64,000 bases of DNA from the NCBI RefSeq assembly GCF_003605125.1, contig NZ_QPQT01000017.1, forward strand, positions 33,829 to 97,828. Reading direction: 5' to 3'. Below the pieces are notes generated by a model, which made no database searches, was not told the origin of the DNA, and worked only from the letters and a program-made list of their open reading frames with translations. The DNA is from Shewanella algidipiscicola. GTDB lineage: Bacteria; Pseudomonadota; Gammaproteobacteria; Enterobacterales; Shewanellaceae. A program made the translations under genes and the position numbers. Below, piece after piece: positions 28,468-38,478 of this stretch (positions within the stretch are counted from its first letter, which is position 1; each line of letters starts with the position of its first letter).

Positions 28468-31278
28468 TTAAAGATCGCTTAACAGATGTTTTGCTTCGCT
28501 TTGTTGGCGCTCATTACCATCAAGTTGAACCTCTTTGAGTAATGCCTTCGCGCTGTCCATATCATCTATCTCAATATAGGCACGGGCTAAGTCAAGTTTG
28601 GCATTAACCGAGTTTTCCTCATCATCGACATCGACCATGGTGGTAGTTCCCATCAAATCATCGAGTTCGCCCATATCGACATTTAACTCTTTGTATTGAT
28701 CTATCTCGCTATGTTCTTCATCCGCTTCATTTAACAGCCTATCAATATCGATAAAGCCATTGTCTTGTTGGAATGCCGTCAGATCATGCTCAGCAACCGC
28801 TTGTGCTGGCTTACGTTGGCGCTCTTGTGCATCTAACGCCGCTAATGCTTCGTCAACGGTGAGGTTATCATCATCTTCTAGGGTTAATGACAATTCATCA
28901 TCTGGTTTATCAGCTGCCTCATTATCCGCTTGGGCATCAACCTCTTGCTGCTCGGTGGCATTGTCCCATTCGAGAATGTTACCGGCAGAACGCTTATTGC
29001 CTTTTAAATCGTCAAAAAATCCCTGCTCATTTTTAACTTGACTCTCTTTGTTATCAACCGACTCGAGATCGGCAAGCAGATCATCGAGCGACACATCATC
29101 ACTTGGGAGATCGAGCGCAATATCTGCATCTTCGTCAGCGCTATGAGTCGGTGTTTGCTCAATTGCAAATGATTCAAACTCTAACGGTGCTGCGGTGCTA
29201 CCACGCTTAAGTGGTGCATTAGTATCATTAGCGTCTGCCTCAACATCGTCTGCCGCGTCATTGTCACTATTGGCTGCACGACCAAAACCAGCAAGTAAGG
29301 CATCAAGATCTTCTTCCTGGGTGTCGCTGAGATCGTCTTCCGCTAGCTCCGCAGCGATTTGCTCGGCAATATCTTGTTCATCAGCCTCAAAAGCGACGTC
29401 TTCGATTAAGCTATCATTAGCTAACTCTTCAGCAACCAATGCAGCCGCGTTGGCTTCGTCACTGTCAGCGGTCTCTTGCTTGTCGGCATCGACTTGCTGC
29501 TCTGCCTCGAATGCCACCTCTTCGATTAAGCTGTCACTGGCTAAGGTTGCCGCGGCTAGCGCTTGTGCCGCCATTTCTGCGGTTTTAGCTTCATCACGGC
29601 CCGCCTCCCGAGCCTCTTGGATGACGGTATCATCTTGCTCAACTGAGTTGAAATTGACCTCTTCAATTAAGGCTTCTTCAGTTTTAGGGGCTACAGGCGC
29701 ATCAAATTCCGCTAATAAACTGTCTAAGTCGGCTTCTTCGAAACTATCATCTTCGGCGTCTTGTTCCAATTCTTGAGCAATCTGTTGCGATAGATCTTCA
29801 TTATCATCTTGCGCTTCACTTATTTCTGAAGCATCGAATTCAGCCAGTAATGCATCGAGATCTGCTTCGGTGTCGGTTGAAGACGCTATATCGGTTGTAG
29901 ACTCTGTTTCATTGGCAACAGGTTCAGTGCTGTCCATATCGGCTAACAAGGAATCTAGATCGTCTTGCTCTATGACGCCGTTATAAGTTTCTTCTTCCTG
30001 TTCACCCATAGCTTCAGCCCAAAGATCATCCAGTGATTGCCCCTCATCCTCTTGGGGTTCGCTTGGCGAGCTATCGGTATCAATAAACATCTCTGGGGCC
30101 ATATCGAGATTTTCAGAGTCGTCGCTGAAATCGTTCTCAGGTTGTAATCCGTCGTTATCGACACTCATCAAAGATTCGAGCGTATCGACTTCATCGTCAA
30201 GATGCACAGCATCGGACTCATCCTCAGCTTCATCGCTCGGGGCAATACGTTGGGTTGCAGCTATCTCTGCAGCATTCTGAGGTGATGCCTCCTCGCCTGC
30301 TGGAGTGTTTGCATCACTCGCGTTTCGACGCTTTAATACCAGTGCCGCAATCAGCAGTAGTAATAATAATGCAGGAATGGCAGCTACAAGCCCGATATAT
30401 AACGGGTTACTCATGATGGTACGCCAACTATCGCCCGTTTCAGCAACGGGTTCTGACAGCTCAGCAGCGGTTAATTCTTGGTTGAGTTGCGTGACTTGAT
30501 TACTTAGATCTGCCTTTTGCTCTTTTTGGATAAGCAACGCTTCTTCTAATTCGGCGACTCTGGTTTCAAGTTGAGCAATTCGGTCTTGCAGTAGTTGATT
30601 ATCATTGGCGGCAAGATTAAGTTTATCTTCTGCGCGAGCCAGTTCATCGGTTAATGATAAATTTTTTGCCTGTTGTGCTTCTAACTTTGCATTCAGAGGA
30701 GCCTGTTGCACTACATCAGCACTGCCCTTTGTGATTTGGTCTACTTGAGCCGCTGGCTTAACCGTTTCAGCCACGCTTGTAGGTGTGCTATCAGGTTGAC
30801 TCACAGGCTTTGCTGCAACAACTGTTGGCGGCTGCGTAGCTGTAGGCCGAGGTGGCATTGACTGTGCTTTAGTTGCTTGTGACTTACTCTGTTGCCAACC
30901 AGCATCGTTAGTCTGCGCCAGTTGCTTTGCTAAGCTCTTAGGAATGGCCGCCATCACGGCTTTGGATGGGATCAGCAGGATCATGCCTTTTTCAAGGCTA
31001 TTATAATTATTGTTGGCAAACGCATGGGGGTTTGCCTCATAAATAGCCGCCATCACTTGATATACGGTAACACTGTCATCGGGACGCGTTTTTTGTGCGA
31101 TGCTCCAAAAGGTATCAGCAGACGTCGTTGGACCATACTGACGGATAACCTGACGTTGCTCGCCATCGGGACCGGTAATTTTGAGAGGTTCAGCCGCCGA
31201 TAACAAGCCCGATGCAGTAGTGAGAATAACAAGAGCACTGGCAATGATGCCAGTGAGGTGCGATGTGCGAAGGTTCAT
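28468..31278 (-). CDS. fimV: FimV/HubP polar organiser with LysM and TPR motif
   Basis: 936 residues. It has an N-terminal signal sequence, a periplasmic LysM-like segment about 75-130 (TFWSIAQKTRPDD, YNSLEKGMILLIPS), a coiled coil about 205-280, one TM about 300-322, then a very acidic cytoplasmic region of about 560 residues and a C-terminal FimV/TPR cap (LDLARAYIEIDDMDSAKALLKEV). The family anchors polar proteins for pili, flagella and chromosome origin. The acidic region repeats LDxLLAxxD at least five times and SLIEEVAFEA-like blocks three times. ATG 31278 is preferred over one 45 bases upstream, having AAGGGAAG nearby. Confidence 0.92.
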   Translation of the reverse strand: MNLRTSHLTGIIASALVILTTASGLLSAAEPLKITGPDGEQRQVIRQYGPTTSADTFWSIAQKTRPDDSVTVYQVMAAIYEANPHAFANNNYNSLEKGMILLIPSKAVMAAIPKSLAKQLAQTNDAGWQQSKSQATKAQSMPPRPTATQPPTVVAAKPVSQPDSTPTSVAETVKPAAQVDQITKGSADVVQQAPLNAKLEAQQAKNLSLTDELARAEDKLNLAANDNQLLQDRIAQLETRVAELEEALLIQKEQKADLSNQVTQLNQELTAAELSEPVAETGDSWRTIMSNPLYIGLVAAIPALLLLLLIAALVLKRRNASDANTPAGEEASPQNAAEIAATQRIAPSDEAEDESDAVHLDDEVDTLESLMSVDNDGLQPENDFSDDSENLDMAPEMFIDTDSSPSEPQEDEGQSLDDLWAEAMGEQEEETYNGVIEQDDLDSLLADMDSTEPVANETESTTDIASSTDTEADLDALLAEFDASEISEAQDDNEDLSQQIAQELEQDAEDDSFEEADLDSLLAEFDAPVAPKTEEALIEEVNFNSVEQDDTVIQEAREAGRDEAKTAEMAAQALAAATLASDSLIEEVAFEAEQQVDADKQETADSDEANAAALVAEELANDSLIEDVAFEADEQDIAEQIAAELAEDDLSDTQEEDLDALLAGFGRAANSDNDAADDVEADANDTNAPLKRGSTAAPLEFESFAIEQTPTHSADEDADIALDLPSDDVSLDDLLADLESVDNKESQVKNEQGFFDDLKGNKRSAGNILEWDNATEQQEVDAQADNEAADKPDDELSLTLEDDDNLTVDEALAALDAQERQRKPAQAVAEHDLTAFQQDNGFIDIDRLLNEADEEHSEIDQYKELNVDMGELDDLMGTTTMVDVDDEENSVNAKLDLARAYIEIDDMDSAKALLKEVQLDGNERQQSEAKHLLSDL

Positions 31279-31412
31279 CCATTCTTCCCTTTCAAGCTTT
31301 ATAATACTGCAAATTGGCAGCATGCTTTAGGCAATTGTATTTATTGAGATTACTATAAACCAGAATTTCATGCCCTGCTACTCTTCACGATTTAAAAACA
31401 AGTAGCAACAGC

Positions 31413-31442
31413 AAAAAAGCCTGCATATTGCAGGCTTTTTAA
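31413..31442 (-). terminator. asd terminator
   Basis: Stem AAAAAAGCCTGCA with TGCAGGCTTTTT and loop TAT, 27 bases past the asd stop. Confidence 0.9.
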
Positions 31443-31468
31443 AGTAAACCTTAGAAAAGGTCCATAAA

Positions 31469-32485
31469 TTAATAATAATCCCTGATCAACACCTCGGCGA
31501 TCTGCACACTATTGAGTGCTGCGCCTTTTCTGATATTGTCAGAAACTATCCACATATTAATGCCATTAGGATGCGAAATATCTTTGCGTACTCGGCCAAC
31601 ATACACAGGATCACTGCCAGCCGAATCAGTTACTGCCGTTGGGTAGTCATCATCAGACTCAAACAATTCAATACCTGGAGCATCGCGTAATACCGCTTTA
31701 ACCTCGTCGGCATCCACCGCTTGTACCGTTTCCAAGTGCACAGCTTCTGAGTGTCCATAAAATACCGGTACTCGCACTGCGGTGGGGTTCACTTCAATTT
31801 GGGTATCGCCAAATATTTTTTGCGTCTCCCACACCATTTTCATCTCTTCTTTGGTGTAGCCATTTTCCATAAACACATCAATTTGTGGCAATACGTTAAA
31901 GGCTATCTGTTTAGGATACGCCTGTGGTTCAACAGGCAAACCTTGCAGTAACTTAGCACATTGGTTAGCTAACTCTTCAATCGCTTGCTTACCAGAACCC
32001 GACACGGATTGATACGTCGCAACATTAATACGTGAAATACCAAAGGCATCATAAATAGGCTTAAGTGCTACTAACATCTGAATGGTAGAACAGTTAGGGT
32101 TAGCGATTATATTGCGATTACGGAAATCGGCAATCGCCTGCGGATTAACCTCGGGGACCACTAACGGCACATCGATGTCATAGCGGAAATGTGAGGTGTT
32201 ATCGATTACAACGCACCCTTGCTCGGCGGCGATAGGAGCCCACTTGGCAGAGACATCGCCACCAGCAGAGAAAAAGCCAATTTGCGCTTGTGACCAGTCG
32301 AAGGTATCAACATCTAAAATTTCGACCTGTTTACCGTGGAATGTTACCGTATCACCAGCGCTGCGGCTGCTGGCTAATGGGTACAAATTCGCGACGGGAA
32401 AGTTGCGTTCTTCGAGGATCTCAATCATTGTTTGACCCACGGCACCCGATGCACCTAATACGACTACGTTATATTCCTGCGACAT
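31469..32485 (-). CDS. asd: Aspartate-semialdehyde dehydrogenase
   Basis: 338 residues. It reduces aspartyl phosphate to the semialdehyde, feeding lysine/diaminopimelate, threonine and methionine synthesis. The NADP loop is VVLGASGAVGQTM, the active Cys lies in NPNCSTIQM (about 133), and SVSGSGKQAIEEL follows. ATG 32485 is chosen because MSQEYNVVVLG matches the family start; the frame runs 14 codons further. It begins two bases after the pdxB stop, so the two share one transcript. Confidence 0.93.
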   Translation of the reverse strand: MSQEYNVVVLGASGAVGQTMIEILEERNFPVANLYPLASSRSAGDTVTFHGKQVEILDVDTFDWSQAQIGFFSAGGDVSAKWAPIAAEQGCVVIDNTSHFRYDIDVPLVVPEVNPQAIADFRNRNIIANPNCSTIQMLVALKPIYDAFGISRINVATYQSVSGSGKQAIEELANQCAKLLQGLPVEPQAYPKQIAFNVLPQIDVFMENGYTKEEMKMVWETQKIFGDTQIEVNPTAVRVPVFYGHSEAVHLETVQAVDADEVKAVLRDAPGIELFESDDDYPTAVTDSAGSDPVYVGRVRKDISHPNGINMWIVSDNIRKGAALNSVQIAEVLIRDYY

Positions 32486-32487
32486 AA

Positions 32488-33618
32488 TTACAGACCGACT
32501 CCTGAAAAACCTAATTTGAGCACCCAATCTACATCAGAACCAGCATGATTGGCTAGCCTTAACGCACTAAATTCACGTCTATGTTTATGATTTTTTCTCA
32601 TCAGGTCAAAGCCATTATGATTAAGGAAGCGATTGCGAAAAACTAGATCGTCATCACGTAGGTCATAAACCAGCCTAACTAGACTCAATAATGCGTTTTC
32701 ATCGGGGACTGACGCTGGGTTTAATTGCTGACTCCACAAGGGGGGCAGCAGCTCATCCATCGACTTATGGGCAGTTAACCCTAAATGTGCCATTAACGCT
32801 TCATAAAGCATAAAAGTGCCGCGGGCCTTACCTTCGAGGCTGTAACCTGCAATGTGCGGGGTAGCAATGTCAACATAAGGCACCAGCTCTGCCATTGGGT
32901 GGGGCTCACCCTCCCATACATCGAGCACCAATTTGAGATCATCACGCAGCTGTTTAATCGCGAACAATGCACGATTATCAATCACCTCACCACGGCAACA
33001 ATTTAGTAACCAACAATCGGGGCGAAGACTGGCTAATCGCGCCTCATCAAACAGGTACCAAGTAGGATGCGCACCACTTTTGGTCAATGGCACATGTAAT
33101 GAAATCACATCACAACGGGTAATTAGCTCATCTAAGGCGACAAAGTTACGTGGATCATCAGATGTGGCTAACAGTGGATCATGCAGTAGTACCTTGACGC
33201 CATACGCCTGCAGGCACTTTTGCAGCGCCGAGCCAGTATTACCAGCGCCAATAATGCCAACCGTCTTATTTTTTAACGGCTGTTCAAAACGTCTCGCCAG
33301 TTCAAGCATGGCAATAAAAGCATATTCCCCGACAGCAGTGGCATTGCACCCTGGCGCATTGGTATAACATATATTGCGTTCAGTTAAATAGACTTGATCG
33401 ATATGATCCATACCAATGGTGGCGCTGCCAACAAATTGGAGTTGTGTATTCAGGGCTAACAACTGCCGATTAACTTGGGTCACGGAGCGTACCAGCAGCA
33501 CATCGGCATCAATCACCTGCTCAGCCGTAAGCTTACGTCCATCAACACGCACCACCTCACCTACATCGGCAAACAAGGCTTCAACATAGGGCATGTTTTC
33601 ATCGGCTAGGATTTTCAT
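32488..33618 (-). CDS. pdxB: Erythronate-4-phosphate dehydrogenase
   Basis: 376 residues. It oxidises erythronate-4-phosphate in the DXP-dependent pyridoxal phosphate pathway. The D-2-hydroxyacid dehydrogenase fold shows the NAD loop [14 protein letters not shown] (about 119), the catalytic region NCCRGEVID and the His in [17 protein letters not shown]. The C-terminal PdxB dimerisation domain is present ([20 protein letters not shown]). It is followed directly by asd. Confidence 0.94.
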   Translation of the reverse strand: MKILADENMPYVEALFADVGEVVRVDGRKLTAEQVIDADVLLVRSVTQVNRQLLALNTQLQFVGSATIGMDHIDQVYLTERNICYTNAPGCNATAVGEYAFIAMLELARRFEQPLKNKTVGIIGAGNTGSALQKCLQAYGVKVLLHDPLLATSDDPRNFVALDELITRCDVISLHVPLTKSGAHPTWYLFDEARLASLRPDCWLLNCCRGEVIDNRALFAIKQLRDDLKLVLDVWEGEPHPMAELVPYVDIATPHIAGYSLEGKARGTFMLYEALMAHLGLTAHKSMDELLPPLWSQQLNPASVPDENALLSLVRLVYDLRDDDLVFRNRFLNHNGFDLMRKNHKHRREFSALRLANHAGSDVDWVLKLGFSGVGL

Positions 33619-33740
33619 CGATATCTCATCTACTTATTAAACAGGTTAATGGAGAATGACTGTGATTAAACTCTCGCGTAAGTGGGTAGTCATAACAAAA
33701 AATCACATCATGGTTATTTTGCCTTAAAAACCAAAGACAA

Positions 33741-33765
33741 AAAAGGAGCCATTTAGGCTCCTTGT
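33741..33765 (-). terminator. ndk terminator
   Basis: Stem AAGGAGCC/GGCTCCTT with loop ATTTA and T-rich flank on the minus strand, about 25 bases past the ndk stop. Confidence 0.85.
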
Positions 33766-33788
33766 TTGCAATATGCAACACACTCAAA

Positions 33789-34220
33789 TTAACGAGTACG
33801 TGGACAAAGTTCTTCAGTGCTGAAGAAGTATGCAATTTCACGCTCAGCAGATGCTACTGAATCTGAACCGTGAGCCGCATTCTCGTCAATGCTTTCAGCG
33901 AAATCAGCGCGGATAGTACCAGGCGCAGCTTCTGCTGGGTTGGTCGCACCTAAGATTTCACGGTGAGCTAGCACTGCGTTTTCGCCTTCTAGTACTTGTA
34001 CTACGATTGGACCAGAAGTCATGAATTCAACTAGCGCACCAAAGAAAGGACGCTCGCTGTGCTCAGCGTAAAAGCCTTCAGCTTGTTCTTTGCTTAGGTG
34101 AACCATTTTAGAAGCGATGATTTTAAGGCCAGCTGTTTCAAAACGGTTATAGATAGCGCCGATGTGGTTTTTAGCAACTGCATCAGGCTTAATGATAGAA
34201 AAAGTACGTTCGATAGCCAT
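33789..34220 (-). CDS. ndk: Nucleoside diphosphate kinase
   Basis: 143 residues, the full family length. It transfers gamma-phosphate among nucleoside triphosphates through a phosphohistidine, here His117 in [34 protein letters not shown] starts the fold and [17 protein letters not shown] carries nucleotide contacts. It has its own terminator and, with 222 bases upstream, its own promoter. Confidence 0.96.
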   Translation of the reverse strand: MAIERTFSIIKPDAVAKNHIGAIYNRFETAGLKIIASKMVHLSKEQAEGFYAEHSERPFFGALVEFMTSGPIVVQVLEGENAVLAHREILGATNPAEAAPGTIRADFAESIDENAAHGSDSVASAEREIAYFFSTEELCPRTR

Positions 34221-34442
34221 GTCTAGCTTCCTTTAATAAACAGGTTTAAAAAAATTCGCGCGGATTATACGAAATTAATCGACAAAAACCTACCTTTAAA
34301 TAACAAGATTATTCAAGCAATAAGCTAATTACGGCTACATAGCACCTCTATTAATACGAGATGACCCTAATCAGCAATTTCATTGGAAAAGGCAGCCCTA
34401 AGCTCTAGCAGCAAGACGCTATAAATAACAGAAAACACCTGC

Positions 34443-34637
34443 TTAATCGTATTCGTTAATCCAGCAGCGCTGTATTGCTTCTAAAATACGTTCATTACAA
34501 TGGGCTGGGTCATCGTCGAAATCATCAAGTTCTAGTACCCATTGGCGTAAATCGGTAAACCTAATCTGTTGCGGGTCGACATCTGGATGCGCTTCTAAAA
34601 GCGATAAGGCGATGTCGAGAGAGTCTATCCACTGCAT
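34443..34637 (-). CDS. iscX: Fe-S cluster assembly protein IscX
   Basis: 64 residues, acidic, modulating IscS and possibly donating iron. RFTDLRQWVLELDDFDDDP and NERILEAIQ are the family core. ATG 34637 has AGGAG seven bases upstream; the frame opens 12 codons earlier but that start is not supported. Unlike E. coli, where it follows fdx directly, here it is 274 bases from fdx and beyond a terminator, so it is probably expressed separately. Confidence 0.92.
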   Translation of the reverse strand: MQWIDSLDIALSLLEAHPDVDPQQIRFTDLRQWVLELDDFDDDPAHCNERILEAIQRCWINEYD

Positions 34638-34710
34638 AAATATGCTCCTGTAAAACGATAATGTTAGAAGCATAGTCGCTATCTTATCCCAAGCCCATTA
34701 AAAATCTGGC

Positions 34711-34731
34711 CTTTGAGCTTTGAGCTTTGAG
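34711..34731. repeat. Three perfect 7-base repeats upstream of iscX
   Basis: CTTTGAG three times in tandem, in the gap between fdx and iscX. Function is unknown. Confidence 0.85.
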
Positions 34732-34847
34732 TAAGTTAATCCCTCAGTTGAAAGCGCTATTGATGCCTGTCATATCGACATCACCATGTATTTTATCAAA
34801 GTTCACCTCAAGCCGACCACATGAAGAATAAATAGCATCAGAGAACA

Positions 34848-34875
34848 TAAAAAAGCCAGTCAAAAGACTGGCTTT
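34848..34875 (-). terminator. isc operon terminator after fdx
   Basis: Stem AAAGCCAGTC with GACTGGCTTT, loop AAAA, and a T-run on the minus strand, about 35 bases past the fdx stop. Confidence 0.88.
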
Positions 34876-34910
34876 ACATAAACTAGCTGACGAGTCGGTA
34901 GTAAACGTAA

Positions 34911-35246
34911 CTAACCTTCGCTGACCATATTAATGGTGTACTTAGGAATATCCACCACAAGATCGCAGTCAGGCACGCGAGACTGGCAAGAGAGGCGGCT
35001 CTCTGGTTCAAGCCCCCAAGCTTTATCTAACATGTCATCTTCAAGCTCATCGCTTTCTTCAAGTTGATCAAAACCTTCACGGATGATCACGTGACAAGTT
35101 GTGCACGCACAAGACTTTTCACACGCATGTTCAATATGAATACCGTTACGTAATGCAACGTCTAATACGGTTTCACCTTGTTGTGCTTCGACAACCGCCC
35201 CATCAGGACATAACTCTTCGTGGGGTAAAAAAACTATTTGCGGCAT
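34911..35246 (-). CDS. fdx: Isc-type [2Fe-2S] ferredoxin
   Basis: 111 residues. It donates electrons in Fe-S cluster assembly. Cluster ligands are Cys42, Cys48, Cys51 (in ACEKSCACTTCH) and Cys87 (RLSCQSR). Cys46 is the extra conserved Cys of this subfamily. It begins eight bases after hscA. Confidence 0.95.
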   Translation of the reverse strand: MPQIVFLPHEELCPDGAVVEAQQGETVLDVALRNGIHIEHACEKSCACTTCHVIIREGFDQLEESDELEDDMLDKAWGLEPESRLSCQSRVPDCDLVVDIPKYTINMVSEG

Positions 35247-35254
35247 ACTCTTAC

Positions 35255-37117
35255 CTATATATTGTCAACCGACTGGCCCTTAAGTGCCAATCGAATAGAA
35301 TTATCCATACGTTTTGCTGCGAAAGTTTGACTTGCATTATCTAATGCTTCAATCGCTTTTTCGATAGCATCTGCATCGCCCTGCGCCGCAGTTTGTACCA
35401 AATGAGCCATACCTTGCTCGATGGCATTGGCTTCTTCAGCGGATAACAGATCACTGTCTTTGGCCAGTGCTGCCGAAAGTGATTCTAACACCCGCGCGGC
35501 TTCAACTTGTTGTTCTGCCGCCATACGACGTTCTATATCTTCTTTCGCATGGGCCATTGAATCTTTGAGCATCGAACCAATTTCTTCATCGGTCAACCCG
35601 AATGAAGGTTTGACTTGAATCGTTACTTGCACCCCTGATGACTTTTCCATTGCAGTAACACTGAGTAACCCGTCGGCATCCACTTGAAAAGTAACCCGAA
35701 TGTGCGCTGCACCAGCAGCCATTGGCGGTATACCTTTTAAGGTAAAGCGCGCAAGCGAGCGGCAATCGGCCACTAATTCACGTTCGCCCTGCACGACATG
35801 AAATGCCATCGCGGTTTGGCCATCTTTAAAGGTGGTAAACTCTTGTGCCCTGGCCACTGGAATGGTGGTATTACGTGAAACGACCTTTTCAACCAATCCG
35901 CCCATGGTTTCGATACCCAGCGACAGGGGTAATACATCAAGCAATAATAGATCGGAGTCAGGTTTATTACCCACCAAAATATCGGCTTGTATCGCGGCAC
36001 CAATGGCAACGACGCGATCAGGATCGATAGAGGTTAAAGGCGGACGACCAAAAAACTCGGCCACACGTTGACGCACTAGCGGGACACGTGTCGAGCCACC
36101 GACCATGACGGTTTCAAGCACTTCATCGGCTTTGATGCCCGCATCGCGCAAAGCTCGGCGGCAACTGGCGATGGTCTTTTTAACGAACGGCTCAATGAGT
36201 GTATCAAACTGTGCTTTAGTCACTGTTTGTTGTAACTGACGTCCATCAGCAAGTTGTAAATGCGCGAGCGTACTATCGTCTTCTGTCAACGCCTCTTTGA
36301 CGCGACGGCTTTCAATTAATAGTGCACGACGCTCTTGCGCCGTCAGGCTGCTTAATTGCCAATGCTCTTGCAGATGTTGCGCTAATGCGTGGTCGAAATC
36401 GTCGCCACCCAGCGCAGAGTCACCACCTGTCGCCATCACTTCAAACACGCCTTTATTGAGGCGTAAAATCGAGATATCGAAGGTGCCACCACCTAAATCA
36501 TAAATGGCAATCATCCCCTCTTGGCCAGAATCTAAGCCATAGGCGATCGCCGCTGCAGTTGGCTCATTAAGTAGACGTAGTACTTTTACACCAAGCAGAC
36601 CGGCAGCATCTTTAGTGCCTTGACGCTGTGCATCATCGAAATATGCTGGCACAGTGATCACCACACCCTCAAGCGTTCCACCTAAGGTTTTTTCGGCACG
36701 TTCAACTAATGGCCTTAAAATTTCTGCTGAAATTTGAATCGGATTATGCTGTCCACCGGCGGTATTAAATAATGGTAGACCATTGGTACTGGCAGAAAAT
36801 TGATAAGGTAACGATTGGTCTTGCGCTTGAATATCATCCAAGCTCCGTCCCATGAAACGCTTAACGGAGACAACCGTATTGAGCGGGTCTTGGGCTGAGT
36901 ATCGCTCGGCTTCAACACCGACTTGCACACCCTCTTGAGTAAAACGCACCACAGAGGCCAGTGCATGACGCCCGGTTTCATCGGCAAGCGTGTCTGCTAC
37001 GCCGCTTCGAACCGCGGCGACTAAAGAATTGGTGGTGCCTAGATCGATCCCCACAGCTAGCCTATGTTGATGAGGAGCTGCGCTTTGTCCGGGTTCAGCT
37101 ATCTGCAAAAGTGCCAT
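35255..37117 (-). CDS. hscA: Fe-S assembly Hsp70 chaperone HscA
   Basis: 620 residues. This specialised DnaK homologue releases clusters from IscU, recognising its LPPVK motif. The ATPase motifs are [13 protein letters not shown] (about 23), [14 protein letters not shown] (about 200) and [14 protein letters not shown] (about 345), followed by a substrate-binding domain and helical lid. It lies 63 bases after hscB, its J-protein partner. Confidence 0.95.
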   Translation of the reverse strand: MALLQIAEPGQSAAPHQHRLAVGIDLGTTNSLVAAVRSGVADTLADETGRHALASVVRFTQEGVQVGVEAERYSAQDPLNTVVSVKRFMGRSLDDIQAQDQSLPYQFSASTNGLPLFNTAGGQHNPIQISAEILRPLVERAEKTLGGTLEGVVITVPAYFDDAQRQGTKDAAGLLGVKVLRLLNEPTAAAIAYGLDSGQEGMIAIYDLGGGTFDISILRLNKGVFEVMATGGDSALGGDDFDHALAQHLQEHWQLSSLTAQERRALLIESRRVKEALTEDDSTLAHLQLADGRQLQQTVTKAQFDTLIEPFVKKTIASCRRALRDAGIKADEVLETVMVGGSTRVPLVRQRVAEFFGRPPLTSIDPDRVVAIGAAIQADILVGNKPDSDLLLLDVLPLSLGIETMGGLVEKVVSRNTTIPVARAQEFTTFKDGQTAMAFHVVQGERELVADCRSLARFTLKGIPPMAAGAAHIRVTFQVDADGLLSVTAMEKSSGVQVTIQVKPSFGLTDEEIGSMLKDSMAHAKEDIERRMAAEQQVEAARVLESLSAALAKDSDLLSAEEANAIEQGMAHLVQTAAQGDADAIEKAIEALDNASQTFAAKRMDNSIRLALKGQSVDNI

Positions 37118-37180
37118 ATCTATCCAACTTAAAAAAATAAAGGCTCAATAGATATTGAGCCAATCAACAATTATTCGCCT

Positions 37181-37702
37181 CTAAAAAAGCGCATCTTCGG
37201 CTCTAGCGAGTTCATCTTGCAATTTCGCCATGAACTTGAGTTTGCGGATCAGATCGGCCGCGTCCAGCAAGGCTTGTTGATCATCACTACCGACCAGCTG
37301 ACTCATTTGCGCCGTGATCTGCTCTCGATAGTCGGCAAACGAGTGATGTAATTGATCAATCAACTTATCGGGATCATCACAATGCTTGATCGCTTCGAGT
37401 GATTCACGCCATTCCATCTGCTGCATTAAAAACTGCGTGTCTTTAACCGTGGTGGACTCGTGGCTCAGATCGATCCCTTTTAAGCTCAGCATATGTTCGG
37501 CACGCAAAATAGGATGCTTTAACGTGTTATACCCATCGTTTACCTGCGCAGTGCGCTGCACGGCTATGCGTTTATCTTGCTCACTGGCATTAGCAAACTT
37601 ATCGGGATGCACTGTCCGCTGCAGATCGCGGTAGCGTTCTGCAAGCAAGGCAGTGTCGAGGTCATATACAGGCGATAAACTAAACAACTCAAAGTAGTTC
37701 AT
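37181..37702 (-). CDS. hscB: J-domain co-chaperone HscB
   Basis: 173 residues. The N-terminal J domain has HPDK at residues 32-35, and the C-terminal helical domain binds IscU ([14 protein letters not shown]). It delivers IscU to HscA and stimulates its ATPase. It starts 16 bases after iscA. Confidence 0.95.
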   Translation of the reverse strand: MNYFELFSLSPVYDLDTALLAERYRDLQRTVHPDKFANASEQDKRIAVQRTAQVNDGYNTLKHPILRAEHMLSLKGIDLSHESTTVKDTQFLMQQMEWRESLEAIKHCDDPDKLIDQLHHSFADYREQITAQMSQLVGSDDQQALLDAADLIRKLKFMAKLQDELARAEDALF

Positions 37703-37718
37703 GTATTAGATTCGGTAG

Positions 37719-38042
37719 TTAGACTGTGAAGCTTTCGCCGCAGCCACACTCCCCTTTTGCGTTAGGGTTATTAAACTGAAATCCTTCATTGAGTCCTTCT
37801 TTAATGAAGTCTAACTCGATACCTTGAAGGTAGATAAAGCTTTTTGCATCGATGATAATTTTTACCCCATCGATATCAAAAACTTCATCATCGGCATTCA
37901 GATCATCAACAAACTCAAGTACGTAAGCCATACCTGAACATCCTGAGGTTTTAAGCCCCAAACGTAATCCAATACCTTTCCCGCGACTGGCCAAAAAGCT
38001 TTTCACCCTTTCGGCAGCCGCTGGAGTCATCGTTATTGCCAT
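37719..38042 (-). CDS. iscA: A-type Fe-S carrier IscA
   Basis: 107 residues. Three cluster-binding Cys are in place: Cys35 ([10 protein letters not shown]) and Cys99 and Cys101 (GECGCGESF). It passes clusters on to target proteins. It lies 14 bases after iscU. Confidence 0.95.
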   Translation of the reverse strand: MAITMTPAAAERVKSFLASRGKGIGLRLGLKTSGCSGMAYVLEFVDDLNADDEVFDIDGVKIIIDAKSFIYLQGIELDFIKEGLNEGFQFNNPNAKGECGCGESFTV

Positions 38043-38056
38043 GTTAACTCCGAATA

Positions 38057-38440
38057 TTACTTCTGATGCTTAGACTTGTAGTCTTCTAACGCCGCTTTAA
38101 TCGCATCTTCTGCCAAAATTGAGCAGTGGATTTTAACAGGCGGTAATGCAAGCTCTTCAGCAATATCCGTATTTTTAATCGCTTGCGCTTGTTCAATAGT
38201 TTTACCTTTTACCCACTCGGTCACTAATGAACTTGACGCAATCGCACTGCCACAACCATAAGTTTTAAACTTTGCATCTTCGATAATACCGTTATCGTCA
38301 ATTTTAAGTTGTAACTTCATCACGTCACCACAGGCAGGTGCACCGACCATACCGGTCACCACTGATGGGTCGTTTTTGTCGAATGAACCAACGTTACGCG
38401 GGTTCTCATAATGATCTATTACTTTTTCACTGTAAGCCAT
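38057..38440 (-). CDS. iscU: Fe-S scaffold protein IscU
   Basis: 127 residues. The ligand Cys residues are Cys37 (GAPACGD), Cys63 ([11 protein letters not shown]) and Cys106 ([11 protein letters not shown]). The LPPVK motif at 99-103 is the HscA docking site. It assembles clusters from IscS sulfur. It follows iscS by 38 bases. Confidence 0.96.
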   Translation of the reverse strand: MAYSEKVIDHYENPRNVGSFDKNDPSVVTGMVGAPACGDVMKLQLKIDDNGIIEDAKFKTYGCGSAIASSSLVTEWVKGKTIEQAQAIKNTDIAEELALPPVKIHCSILAEDAIKAALEDYKSKHQK

Positions 38441-38478
38441 GATTCTGCTCCAATCGCTCTATTCGTTTATTAGCCAGA

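Noticed and set aside
29195..29776. 193-codon open frame opposite fimV, rich in Ser and Ala
   Set aside because: It is the complement of the repeated acidic codons of fimV; composition fully explains it and there is no ribosome site.
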